Assembly (NCBI GenBank): GCA_963846885.1
Contig: CAWJXS010000002.1
Location: 124,001-188,000, forward strand
Length of the DNA: 64,000 bases
Source of the DNA: RPQJ01 sp963846885
GTDB taxonomy: Bacteria > Pseudomonadota > Gammaproteobacteria > Steroidobacterales > Steroidobacteraceae
Direction: 5' to 3'
Below, piece after piece: positions 54,001-60,278 of this stretch. Positions within the stretch are counted from its first letter, which is position 1, and every line of letters begins with the position of its first letter. The notes under the pieces were generated by a model. The model saw only the letters and a list, made by a program, of their open reading frames with translations, searched no databases and had not been told where the DNA came from. The translations under genes were made by a program, and so were the position numbers.

Positions 54001-54093
54001 GGCGTCGACGATTACCTCGGCAAGCCCTACCAGGAAAGCCAGCTGCTCGATGCCATCGAGCCGCTCGTGCTCGCGCGCCGGAGGTTGTCATGA
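48079..54093 (+). CDS. chpA: Hybrid chemosensory kinase ChpA with several Hpt domains
   Basis: 2004 residues. Hpt-type histidines occur at 675 (FHTLKGSGRMVG), 839 (CHTLSGIAKTAG) and 1067 (LHTLKGGARMAG), with a helical N-terminal region before them. A long Glu/Ala/Pro linker (about 1160-1390) separates them from a CheA dimerisation helix, the ATPase N-box near 1591 (HMLRNAVVHGLE) with DDGAGLD and GRGVGMDVV, a CheW-like domain and a C-terminal receiver whose phosphoacceptor is D1930 (VILLDIEMPRMDGYEV). It phosphorylates PilG and PilH in response to PilJ to steer twitching. GTG 48079 or ATG 48100 are both possible starts. Pseudomonas ChpA has about 2470 residues and more phosphotransfer domains. 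Confidence 0.95.
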   Translation: MTTTQGSMPLATVDEAHASLQVIAREIASELNEARIALETFAERPDDRGALHRFAAHIHLARGALRLAEVYGGALLAEEMEFVARYVDAHSGEGRADTDGLDALMRAMEQLPAYVERVATGARDLPLVLLPLLNDLRAVRGGALLSEGTLLLLNLRSDAQPQPSSPYIGDREVAELAKRLRPRFQIALLGWIRGEQVAGNLHHLAEIAVQFERAASTQALYQLWWVVGALLEALQSGGIEPNVSVKRVLGHVDRELKRLQDGEQRYSSSPPAEVLNNLLYYIAQSTVAGERVSAVRQSFGLHDMVAAHDAATSDSAEVLSAPSVRLMRTVAAAIREDLTRVKDVLDIFVRKGATHVDDLQPQLEMLRKISDTLGVLGLGALRARVEGELDSLRAIVERRTPPNDAALLSIASALIAVEDSLDGQLVRLILPDAGAEAASGEPTDEEFRLVQEAVLRECIVNMARIKEAVTQSLSAPAEAQGLDQVPQLVRGITAGLLMLGKQRAVEVMERVGRALGTIVRPDEESLNPARLERLADAVVAVEYYMETLQSGRTDQWHMLDAAEARLAEMEPAGARVVPLRDTRPGEPPARDAAAEPVSDAAHAAQPAGIAAAAGSPAPPSTPARPQLAPAADPEFLQLFVEEARENVARLEALYPQWEANPQDTEALRDLRRAFHTLKGSGRMVGAQRIGEFSWSVESLLNRVISQTLQRSPDILFVVRDAVAAMPQLVDEIDGGPVTTVDIAAIMARADALSGREGPALPATATPPPPVVAAPVLPVVTTAEQEAPATLEEPAMDPVLREIFRKETAGHILVVRQYLERCARGAPPHPVSEALHRACHTLSGIAKTAGARQGIKVAEPMEHYVRKLFDNGHGMGADGLELLRDTVRVLETVSEHVDENTGFFPEQTRLTAGWMALERQLDGELARLAEAAERTLGDAWRGGQPAQAPPPVVIEHSTPIPAEELTEPSLPRLSEDELRAAEPDPDHTAPHATLSEHLEAEPPQPAFEPALPDEDSLPSFGEDFDADIAAIFGEEATELLEQAEAAFSRWRADRADFAQVTELKRLLHTLKGGARMAGIRAMGDLSHEVESFLAVIEAGTSQADGAALEVLQASLDELHRMREMANSGQRIPVARDLIQQLRSLAAAPPAAAGTFAGLAVEARDEEPVADVTEPLADEGVAEIVLETHAEDLHEEAPYEAELHEAEPHEEAVHEEIVLEAAADEPVAEAVLEPFAVEPVAEASLDAELESLVELTGEPLATTAAEDEFAAIFAAEPEPEPAAATTLEAAVETATGTPVETTAGIEVETAAMEVEATAAAPIEEIEPLAPAAELPAVAEPPAPTDRFRPAADFAALPAPASPPAARFVIPAAPPRADAGFEIAAAAHAPVLPGREPVAPVERAELARVDADLLDELLNNAGEVSIFRARIEQQMTSIEFNLAELDRTVTRLRDQLRKLEMETEAQILHKHQTEESAQRTDFDPLELDRYSNIQQLSRALAESVSDVGSIEDLLAQLNRETQNLLQQQGRVVTEVQNGLMRTRMVPFQRHVQRLTRLLRQAATEAGKKAELIVEGAAGELDRQVLERMLPPFEHMLRNAVVHGLETPAARIAAGKPETGRITLKLQREGAEVVITVEDDGAGLDVAAIHAKALQMGLLQPGMDLTDEESLQLVLEPGFSTADRLTQQAGRGVGMDVVATEIKKLGGALFIESKRGVGARFTIRLPFTLAITQALIVRVHDELFALPMATVEGVSRLTRSEIQRHLDEEPSSFTYGGNHYRFQHLGTFVGSGPSILPESDLALPVILVRAGEHSTALVTDELIGSREIVVKPVGPQIASIRGISGATILGDGRIVVILDMGTLVRSEWRARAAEGGRSVRDDRIFAMVVDDSITVRRVTQRLLERNGMRVITAKDGVEAMALLQEHVPDVILLDIEMPRMDGYEVASHVRNDARIADVPIIMITSRAGEKHRARAIELGVDDYLGKPYQESQLLDAIEPLVLARRRLS

Positions 54094-54130
54094 TGCGGCG
54101 ACGGTGCGGCAAGCGAACGAGGCAAGCAGC

Positions 54131-54622
54131 ATGACGACCGGGACTGGCAGCGCCACGCATGCGGGCGTCGGGGACGAGCTGTACTGCCTGCTGGTGCCGC
54201 TGGCGGACGAGCGCCTCATCCTGCCGCGGTCGTGCGTCACCGAAGTAATCAATTACCAGGCGCCCACGCCGATGGAGGGCGCTCCGTCCTGGTACCTCGG
54301 CACGATCGCGTGGGGTGGTCGCCGCGTGCCGCTCGTCTCTTTCGAGGCGACCTGCGGCAAGGCGCTACCGCGGACCAGCGGCCGCACACGCATCGTCGTC
54401 ATGCAGGGCGTTACCGCCCATACCAATGGCCACTTTGCCGTGCTGACGCAGGGATTTCCGCAGCTCGTCCGGCTGACGCGGGAGGTGGTGCAACCGGACG
54501 CCACGCGCAGCTTCAGCGAGAGCATGCCCGTCATCGGGCAGGTGACCATGGTCAACGAGACGCCGCTGATCCCTGATTTCGAGCGGCTCGAGGAAATGAT
54601 CGCCGAAGAAACCCGCGTGTGA
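54131..54622 (+). CDS. chpC: CheW-like protein ChpC
   Basis: 163 residues from ATG 54131: GDELYCLLVPLADERLILPR, VTEVINYQAPTPMEGAPSWY, LGTIAWGGRRVPLVSFEATC, a CheW fold. In Pseudomonas chpC follows chpA (with chpB between). Here chpB and pilK are absent, so receptor adaptation is probably missing or encoded elsewhere. It lies 37 nt after chpA. Confidence 0.88.
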   Translation: MTTGTGSATHAGVGDELYCLLVPLADERLILPRSCVTEVINYQAPTPMEGAPSWYLGTIAWGGRRVPLVSFEATCGKALPRTSGRTRIVVMQGVTAHTNGHFAVLTQGFPQLVRLTREVVQPDATRSFSESMPVIGQVTMVNETPLIPDFERLEEMIAEETRV

Positions 54623-54643
54623 TGACGCGGGTGCCGGGGCAGG

Positions 54644-55378
54644 CTACGTCAGGTCGCCCCACAAGGCCTGCAACACGGTAAGCGCCACGATGCCCGCGGT
54701 TTCCGTGCGCAACACGCGCGGACCGAGGCGCACTGGCGTGAAGCCGGCCGCGGCGGCGCGGTCGAGTTCGGCGTCGTCCAGCCCGCCCTCCGGTCCGATC
54801 AGCAATTCCACGCGCGCGCCGACGCTGGTCAGGCCGGCAAGCGACGCCGGCCCGGACGGGCTCAGCACGAGCCGCTGGCCTTCACGGGTGGATGACGCGA
54901 GAAAACGCGACAGTTCCTGCGGCATGCGCAGCTCGGGAACATAGCTGCGCCCGCACTGCTCGCACGCACCGGCGACGATCGCCTGCCAGTGGCGCAATTT
55001 CTTCTCGGCCTGCTTTTCGTCCAGGCGCACGACGCTGCGCGAGGAAAGCACCGGGACGATGGTGTGCACGCCCAGCTCGGTGGCTTTCTGCAGCGTCCAG
55101 TCCATGCGCTCGCCGCGCGAGACCGCCTGCACCAGCGTGATGCGCAACGGCGATTCGGGCAAGCCTGCCATCCGCGGGCCGACGCGCACCCGCACTTCGT
55201 CGCCCTTGACCGCGAGCACCTCGCAGCGATGGTCGTTGCCGCTGCCGTCGAACGCGATGATCACGGCGCCCTCGCGCAGGCGCAGCACGCGACCCACGTG
55301 ATTCGCCGCGGCGTCGGGCAGCCGCACGTCGGTGTCCGGCACCAGCGACGCAGGCACGAAAACGCGCGTCAGTCGCAT
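54644..55378 (-). CDS. rsmE: 16S rRNA (uracil(1498)-N3)-methyltransferase
   Basis: 244 residues: MRLTRVFVPASLVPDTDVRL, AANHVGRVLRLREGAVIIAF, LVQAVSRGERMDWTLQKATE, then the SPOUT knot LLIGPEGGLDDAELDRAAAA and LGPRVLRTETAGIVALTVLQ. All RsmE motifs are present. It methylates U1498 of 16S rRNA. Its ATG lies upstream of the bioA stop (10-nt overlap), so the two are coupled. Confidence 0.96.
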   Translation of the reverse strand: MRLTRVFVPASLVPDTDVRLPDAAANHVGRVLRLREGAVIIAFDGSGNDHRCEVLAVKGDEVRVRVGPRMAGLPESPLRITLVQAVSRGERMDWTLQKATELGVHTIVPVLSSRSVVRLDEKQAEKKLRHWQAIVAGACEQCGRSYVPELRMPQELSRFLASSTREGQRLVLSPSGPASLAGLTSVGARVELLIGPEGGLDDAELDRAAAAGFTPVRLGPRVLRTETAGIVALTVLQALWGDLT

Positions 55379-56742
55379 GTGGCCGCCACGATGCCGTCGC
55401 GCGCCGTCACCATCAACGCGTCGATCTGGTCGGGGGTGATCACGTACGGCGGCATGAAATAGACCACGTTGCCGATGGGCCGCAGCAATGCCTCGTGCTC
55501 GAGGCCATGACGGTAGACGCGCAGGCCGCGGCGCTCGCGCCAGTCGAACGGCTGGCGACGGTCGGCGCCGCGCGCGAGTTCGGCCGCGACGATCATGCCG
55601 CACTGGCGCACCTCCGCCACGTGCGGAAGCTCGCCGAGCAGCTCGCACGCGCGCCGGCCAAGGTGCGCGGCAAGACCACGATTGCGCTCGATGACGCCGT
55701 CGGTGGCGAAGATGTCGAGTGTGGCGAGCGCGGCCGAGCAGGCGAGCGCATTGCCGGTGTAGCTGTGCGAATGCAGGAACGCGCGCTGCTGCGCATATTC
55801 GTCGTAGAACGCGGCGTACACAGCTTCGCCCGTGAGTACTACGGACAGGGGCAGGTAACCGCCGGTCAGGCCCTTCGAGAGGCACATGAAATCCGGCGTG
55901 ATGCCGGCCTGCTCGCAAGCGAACAGCGTGCCGGTGCGACCGAAACCGACCGCGATCTCGTCCGCGATCAAGTGCACTCCGTGGCGGTCGCAGGTTTCAC
56001 GCAGCAGCTGCAGATACAGCGGCGAATGCATGCGCATGCCCGCGGCACACTGCACCAGGGGCTCGACGATGACCGCGCAGGTCTCGTCGGCATGTTGTGC
56101 CAGCAACGCATCCATTCCGGCGATGGCACGACGGGCGCAGTCGGCATCGGTCTCGCCCGGTTCACGCGCGTAGGTGTCGGGGGAGGGCGCGATCATCACG
56201 TCCATCAGCAGGGGCTGGTAGATCTCGCGGTACAGCTCCACGTTGCCCACGGCCAGCGCGCCGAGTGTCTCGCCATGGTAGCTGTTGGCCAGCGTGATGA
56301 ACCGCCGCTTGCGCGACTGCCCCTGGTTGCGCCAGTAATGAAAGCTCATCTTGATCGCGACTTCGATCGCGCTCGAGCCGTTGTCGGCATAGAAGCAGCG
56401 CGTCAGGCCGGGGGGCGCCAGGCGGGTGAGCCGTTCGGCCAGTTGCACCGCGGGCTCGTGCGTGAAGCCCGCCAGGATCACGTGCTCGAGCTTGCCGAGC
56501 TGGGTCGTGATCGCGGCGTTGATGCGCGGGTTGGCGTGACCGAAGAGGTTCACCCACCATGAGCTCACGGCATCGAGATACCGGCGCCCGTCGTACCCGT
56601 AGAGCCAGACCCCCTCGCCGCGCTCGATGGGGGTGAGCGGCAGCCATTCGTGGTCCTTCATCTGCGTGCAGGGGTGCCAGACAACGTCCAGGTCGCGGCG
56701 CGCCAGCGGATGGAGGGGGCGGGGCGGGGGGGTGAAGGTCAT
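55369..56742 (-). CDS. bioA: Adenosylmethionine-8-amino-7-oxononanoate aminotransferase
   Basis: 457 residues. DAVSSWWVNLFGHANPRINA, RCFYADNGSSAIEVAIKMSF, ITLANSYHGETLGALAVGNV, HLIADEIAVGFGRTGTLFAC and the PLP lysine in MCLSKGLTGGYLPLSVVLTG are diagnostic. It transaminates KAPA to DAPA in biotin synthesis. Other bio genes are not nearby. It is divergent from ampD with 28 nt between. Confidence 0.96.
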   Translation of the reverse strand: MTFTPPPRPLHPLARRDLDVVWHPCTQMKDHEWLPLTPIERGEGVWLYGYDGRRYLDAVSSWWVNLFGHANPRINAAITTQLGKLEHVILAGFTHEPAVQLAERLTRLAPPGLTRCFYADNGSSAIEVAIKMSFHYWRNQGQSRKRRFITLANSYHGETLGALAVGNVELYREIYQPLLMDVMIAPSPDTYAREPGETDADCARRAIAGMDALLAQHADETCAVIVEPLVQCAAGMRMHSPLYLQLLRETCDRHGVHLIADEIAVGFGRTGTLFACEQAGITPDFMCLSKGLTGGYLPLSVVLTGEAVYAAFYDEYAQQRAFLHSHSYTGNALACSAALATLDIFATDGVIERNRGLAAHLGRRACELLGELPHVAEVRQCGMIVAAELARGADRRQPFDWRERRGLRVYRHGLEHEALLRPIGNVVYFMPPYVITPDQIDALMVTARDGIVAATCD

Positions 56743-56770
56743 GCGCGGATTTTAGGGCATCATGTAGGCA

Positions 56771-57382
56771 ATGCGACGACAACGCCCCGCAAACGCTGCT
56801 GCGGCCGACTCTACCCTCGACACCGGGCGCGGCCTGCTCGACTGGGCCCGCCAGGTGCCTTCGCCCAATTGCGACGACCGGCCGGCGGGCGTCGCGGCGG
56901 ACTTGATCGTCGTGCACGGCATCAGCCTGCCCCCCGGCGAGTTCGACGGCCCCTGGATCGACCTGCTCTTCACGAACGCCCTGCCGCGCGACAGCCACCC
57001 GTATTTCGCTACCGTCGCTGACCTGCGGGTCTCTGCGCACTTGCTGGTGCGCCGCACCGGCGAGGTGGTGCAGTACGTCCCGTTCCATCGCCGGGCCTGG
57101 CACGCGGGGACCTCGTCGTGGCAGGGGCGCGAGCGCTGCAACGACTATTCGATCGGCATCGAACTCGAAGGCACGGATCACTCGCCCTACGAGTCGGCGC
57201 AGTATGCGATGCTCGCGCGCGTGATCGCCGTGCTTTGCCGCAGATATCCAGACCTCACCCCCGGGCGCATCGTGGGGCACAGCGACGTGGCCCCGGGCCG
57301 CAAGAGCGACCCCGGCATGTCTTTCGACTGGCCGCGGCTGCGGTCGCTCGTCCAGTTCGAACTCGAGGTCGCCCCGGCATGA
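56771..57382 (+). CDS. ampD: 1,6-anhydro-N-acetylmuramyl-L-alanine amidase AmpD
   Basis: 203 residues. The zinc ligands are the His in LIVVHGISLPPGEFDG, the His of VGHSDVAPGRKSDPG and its Asp. HAGTSSWQGRERCNDYSIGI is the amidase motif. It cleaves anhydro-muropeptides in the cytoplasm and, in other bacteria, sets AmpC beta-lactamase expression. The stop overlaps the ampE start (ATGA). The start may instead be internal, since the first 15 residues are not conserved. Confidence 0.95.
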   Translation: MRRQRPANAAAADSTLDTGRGLLDWARQVPSPNCDDRPAGVAADLIVVHGISLPPGEFDGPWIDLLFTNALPRDSHPYFATVADLRVSAHLLVRRTGEVVQYVPFHRRAWHAGTSSWQGRERCNDYSIGIELEGTDHSPYESAQYAMLARVIAVLCRRYPDLTPGRIVGHSDVAPGRKSDPGMSFDWPRLRSLVQFELEVAPA

Positions 57383-58290
57383 GCCTGCTCGCGCTGCTTT
57401 TTGCGCTGGCCTGCGAGCGCGGCCTCACCCACCTGCTGCACCTGCGTGAGTGGCGGTGGCTCGATCCCTTGTTCGACTGGGCCGATCGCGCGCTGGCCGG
57501 CCAGGCCGGACCGGTGGTTGCCATTGCCGCGCTGGCCCTGATCGCCTTGCCGGTGCTGCCGGTGCTGCTGGTGGCGCGCTGGCTCGATCCGCACCTGCTC
57601 GGGTTGCTGCAGTTTGCGTTTGCGGTGTTCGTGCTGTTGTTCGCGTTCGGCCCGCGCGACCTCAAGGACGAGGTCGACGACTATGCCGACGCACTCGAGC
57701 GCCACGACCGCGACGCAGCCTTGCGCCGCGGCAAGGAACTGCTCGAGTCCAGCCCCATTCCGCACGGGCTCGGCGCACGCGAGGCGGTGGAGGATGCGAT
57801 CTTCATCCAGGCCAATAACCGCATTTTCGGCGTCATCTTCTGGTTCATGCTGCTCGGCCCTGCCGGCGCCTGGCTCTATCGCGTCAGCGACATGCTGCGC
57901 CGGCGCGCGGCGTTCGAGGCGGCGCGCCAGGGCGTTCCGCGCATGCGGGGCGACCTCGGCACGCAACTGACGGCAGTTCATGGTGTGTTGGCGTGGTTGC
58001 CGGCACGCTTGACTGCATTGGCGTATGCGCTGGCCGGCAGCTTCGAAGACGCGGTCGGCAACTGGCGCTCCGCCGTCGTTCGCGTCGGCACGCCGGCGGG
58101 TGTCCTTGATCGCGCCGAGGACTTGCTCGCCCGCGTGGGTCGTGGCTCGCTGCAGCCCAGCCTTGCCGCTGTCGCGCCCGAGGCGCTGGACGTCGCGACG
58201 GTGCGCGGCGCATGGCGCATCGTGCAGCGTTCGCTCTGGATCTGGCTCAGCGCGATCGCACTGCTGGTCATCACTGGCGCTGCGGTCTGA
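57379..58290 (+). CDS. ampE: AmpE-like inner-membrane protein
   Basis: 303 residues: MSLLALLFALACERGLTHLL, membrane helices (AIAALALIALPVLPVLLVAR, LLQFAFAVFVLLFAFGPRD), then KDEVDDYADALERHDRDAAL, FIQANNRIFGVIFWFMLLGP and a last helix IWLSAIALLVITGAAV. The ampDE pair is the known arrangement. AmpE is related to CobD/CbiB-like membrane proteins; its role in beta-lactam sensing is unclear. Next on the strand is btuF, a cobalamin gene. Confidence 0.92.
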   Translation: MSLLALLFALACERGLTHLLHLREWRWLDPLFDWADRALAGQAGPVVAIAALALIALPVLPVLLVARWLDPHLLGLLQFAFAVFVLLFAFGPRDLKDEVDDYADALERHDRDAALRRGKELLESSPIPHGLGAREAVEDAIFIQANNRIFGVIFWFMLLGPAGAWLYRVSDMLRRRAAFEAARQGVPRMRGDLGTQLTAVHGVLAWLPARLTALAYALAGSFEDAVGNWRSAVVRVGTPAGVLDRAEDLLARVGRGSLQPSLAAVAPEALDVATVRGAWRIVQRSLWIWLSAIALLVITGAAV

Positions 58291-58322
58291 ACGCTGCGAT
58301 CCGCAGGATGGCGTCCTTGAGC

Positions 58323-59209
58323 ATGCAGTCCTCTTTCCTGTGCAGCGGCATGCGCTGGCTGGCTGCGGTCGCGGTCTGCTGCGCGCTTGGGATTCCCGCC
58401 GCGACGGCCGCTGCGCGTCCCGCCACTGCGAATCATCAGCCTTGCTCCCAGCCTGACCGAGATTGCATACGCGGCAGGAGCGGGAAACCTGCTCGTCGGC
58501 GCGGTGGAGTTCAGCGACTTTCCCGCTGCGGCCAAAGCGGTGCCGCGCGTGGGCGACGCCTGGCGGGTAGACGCCGAAAGGGTCATCGCGCTGCGGCCCG
58601 ATGTCGTGCTGGTGTGGCCCACCGGTACCCCGGAGACGACGATCGAACGCCTGCGAGCGCTGGGCCTCAACGTCGTCGACGTGCCGACACAGAGCCTGGC
58701 CGACGTGCCGCAGGCGCTGCGGCAAGTGGGTCGGCTCGCGGGGACTTCCGCGGTGGCGGAGCGCGCTGCGCTCGAGTTCGAACGCCGGGTGACGCTGCAG
58801 CGCGCGCGTTATTCACAGCCGCCCGCAGCTGACGGTGTTCATACAGATCGACGATGAGCCGATCTTCACCGTCAACGGCCGGCACGTGATCAGCGAGATC
58901 GTGACGCTGTGCGGCGGCCGCAACGTGTTCGCCGACCTGCCGCAACTGGCGCCGCCGATTGCGGCAGAGGCCGTGCTTGCGGCCGACCCGCAGGTGATCC
59001 TGAGCACCGACGATACGATCGCGAACCCGCGCGCGTTCTGGCAACGATGGCCGCGGATGCGTGCGGTGCAGGGCGACACCGTGTTCAAGGTGTCGTCGGA
59101 TCTGGTGACGCGCGCGTCGCCCCGGCTCGCGCAGGGCGTCGAGGTGACCTGCGCTGCGCTCGAGCAGGCGCGGCAGCGCCTCTCGTCTGCGTCGCAAGAC
59201 GCTCGTTAA
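58323..59209 (+). CDS. btuF: Cobalamin-binding periplasmic protein BtuF, with two apparent +1 frameshifts
   Basis: Three frames add up to one protein. Frame one gives a signal peptide (MRWLAAVAVCCALGIPAATA). Frame two, entered by skipping one base at the CCC of 58419-58421, gives RIISLAPSLTEIAYAAGAGN and PRVGDAWRVDAERVIALRPD. Frame three, entered at the CCC of 58822-58824, gives LTVFIQIDDEPIFTVNGRHV, CGGRNVFADLPQLAPPIAAE and DPQVILSTDDTIANPRAFWQ. Length is 3n+2, as expected for two surplus bases. BtuF binds vitamin B12 and passes it to BtuCD; it sits near btuB. The sequence is otherwise conserved and undecayed, which argues against an old pseudogene. Confidence 0.85.
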
Positions 59210-59279
59210 GCCTCGCGACGCGGCTGCGCCTGACTGGCAGGTTAACTAGAGCGAGAGGGGCGCATAGCTCCATCCCACT

Positions 59280-59383
59280 CTCCCGGGTACAAGTCCCGGG
59301 AGACACGCCGTAAATACGTCCCTGTAGGCTCGCGCGCGCCGTCCATGGCGCGCGACGGTCTCCCGAGAACTTGTACCCGGGAG
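59280..59383 (+). repeat. Family P palindromic repeat, copy P1
   Basis: A 53-nt core (59305-59357, beginning ACGCCGTAAATACGTCCCTG, ending GGCGCGCGACG) lies between arms 59280-59304 (CTCCCGGGTACAAGT...) and 59358-59383 that are complementary except for one indel and one mismatch. The core itself has an 8-bp dyad CGCGCGCC/GGCGCGCG around GTCCAT. Confidence 0.88.
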
Positions 59384-59533
59384 GATGTGCTGGCGCCTCG
59401 CGCGAGCTCAGCTCGCGCAGCGGCGACCGTGCAGTGTGCGTTGGGCGTCGCTGCAGCTGGCGCGCTGTTGCGCCAACGATATGCCTGGCGATATGCACAG
59501 CGCGCCTGCCGGCTGCGGCAGTGCGATGCACTA

Positions 59534-59649
59534 GCGGATGGTCGCTATCGCGTGCGGAAGACCGTCGCGCGCCATGGACGGCGCGCGCGAGCCTACAGGG
59601 ACGTATTTACGGCGTGTCTTCCGGCAGCGACCGGATAGCGACCGTCCGC
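59534..59649 (-). repeat. Family P palindromic repeat, copy P2
   Basis: The same 53-nt core, identical at every position, lies inverted at 59563-59615. Its arms, 59534-59562 and 59616-59649, pair as GCGGATGGTCGCTATC with GATAGCGACCGTCCGC plus CGGAAGAC/GTCTTCCG, with one bulge. The arms are unrelated to those of P1 outside the innermost AGAC/GTCT. Confidence 0.88.
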
Positions 59650-59700
59650 AGCTGCGGCTCGCACGACGCTGCAGCTCAGCGCAGTGCGCTGCGCCAGCGC

Positions 59701-60246
59701 TCAGCGCCGCCGCCACAGCACCTCACTGCCATGTTCATGCCGCGCCAGCACGCGAGCAATCACGAACAGCAGGTCGGACAGCCGGTTGAGGTACTGCGGT
59801 ACCTCGGGCGCGACGAATTCCGCCCGCGCCAGCGCCCACACGCGGCGTTCCGCGCGCCGTGCAACGGTGCGCGCAAGGTGGCACGCAGCCGCGGCTTGGC
59901 CGCCGCCCGGCAGGATGAAGTCCTTGAGCGGCGGCAACCCCTCGTTGTACGAATCGAGCTCCTGCTCGAGCCGGTCGACGTAGGCGGTGGTGATGGCGCG
60001 ATGGCCGGGGATACAGAGTTCGCCGCCCAGGTCGAAGAGGTCGTGCTGGATCTCCGTGAGCGTCGCGCGCACCGCATCCGGCAGGCTCGGCACCGCCAGG
60101 ACCACGCCCAGCGCGCTGTTGGCTTCGTCCACGGTTCCGTACGCCTCGACGCGCAGGTGCTCCTTGGGCACCCGCATGCCATCGCCGAGGCCCGTGCTGC
60201 CGTCGTCGCCGGTACGGGTGTAGATCCTGCTCAGTCGATGGCCCAT
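59701..60246 (-). CDS. PduO-type cob(I)alamin adenosyltransferase
   Basis: 181 residues from ATG 60244-60246: MGHRLSRIYTRTGDDGSTGL, VEAYGTVDEANSALGVVLAV, DLFDLGGELCIPGH, FILPGGGQAAAACHLARTVA and RRAERRVWALAR plus YLNRLSDLLFVIARVLARHE. These are the ATP- and corrinoid-binding motifs of PduO-type enzymes, unlike the CobA/BtuR family. It makes adenosylcobalamin, the cofactor of NrdJ. It follows btuB by 32 nt on the same strand and is thus under the cobalamin riboswitch. Confidence 0.93.
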   Translation of the reverse strand: MGHRLSRIYTRTGDDGSTGLGDGMRVPKEHLRVEAYGTVDEANSALGVVLAVPSLPDAVRATLTEIQHDLFDLGGELCIPGHRAITTAYVDRLEQELDSYNEGLPPLKDFILPGGGQAAAACHLARTVARRAERRVWALARAEFVAPEVPQYLNRLSDLLFVIARVLARHEHGSEVLWRRR

Positions 60247-60278
60247 CGCGGTTCCTTGCCTTGATTGAGGGTGTGCAG

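Larger units (their letters stand above)
59210..59700. other. 491-bp intergenic region of stacked palindromes, no gene
   Basis: Between btuF and the adenosyltransferase gene (convergent). It contains family P copies P1 (59280-59383) and P2 (59534-59649). Between them lie GCGCGAGCT-C-AGCTCGCGC (59400-59418) and an imperfect CGTTGGGCG/CGCCAACG pair (59439-59478). Almost all of the region can fold into hairpins. Short frames crossing it are not protein-like. Confidence 0.75.

Noticed and set aside
9864..59649. CRISPR array
   Set aside because: The repeats are few, widely dispersed and palindromic with variable arms; there are no regular spacers and no cas genes.
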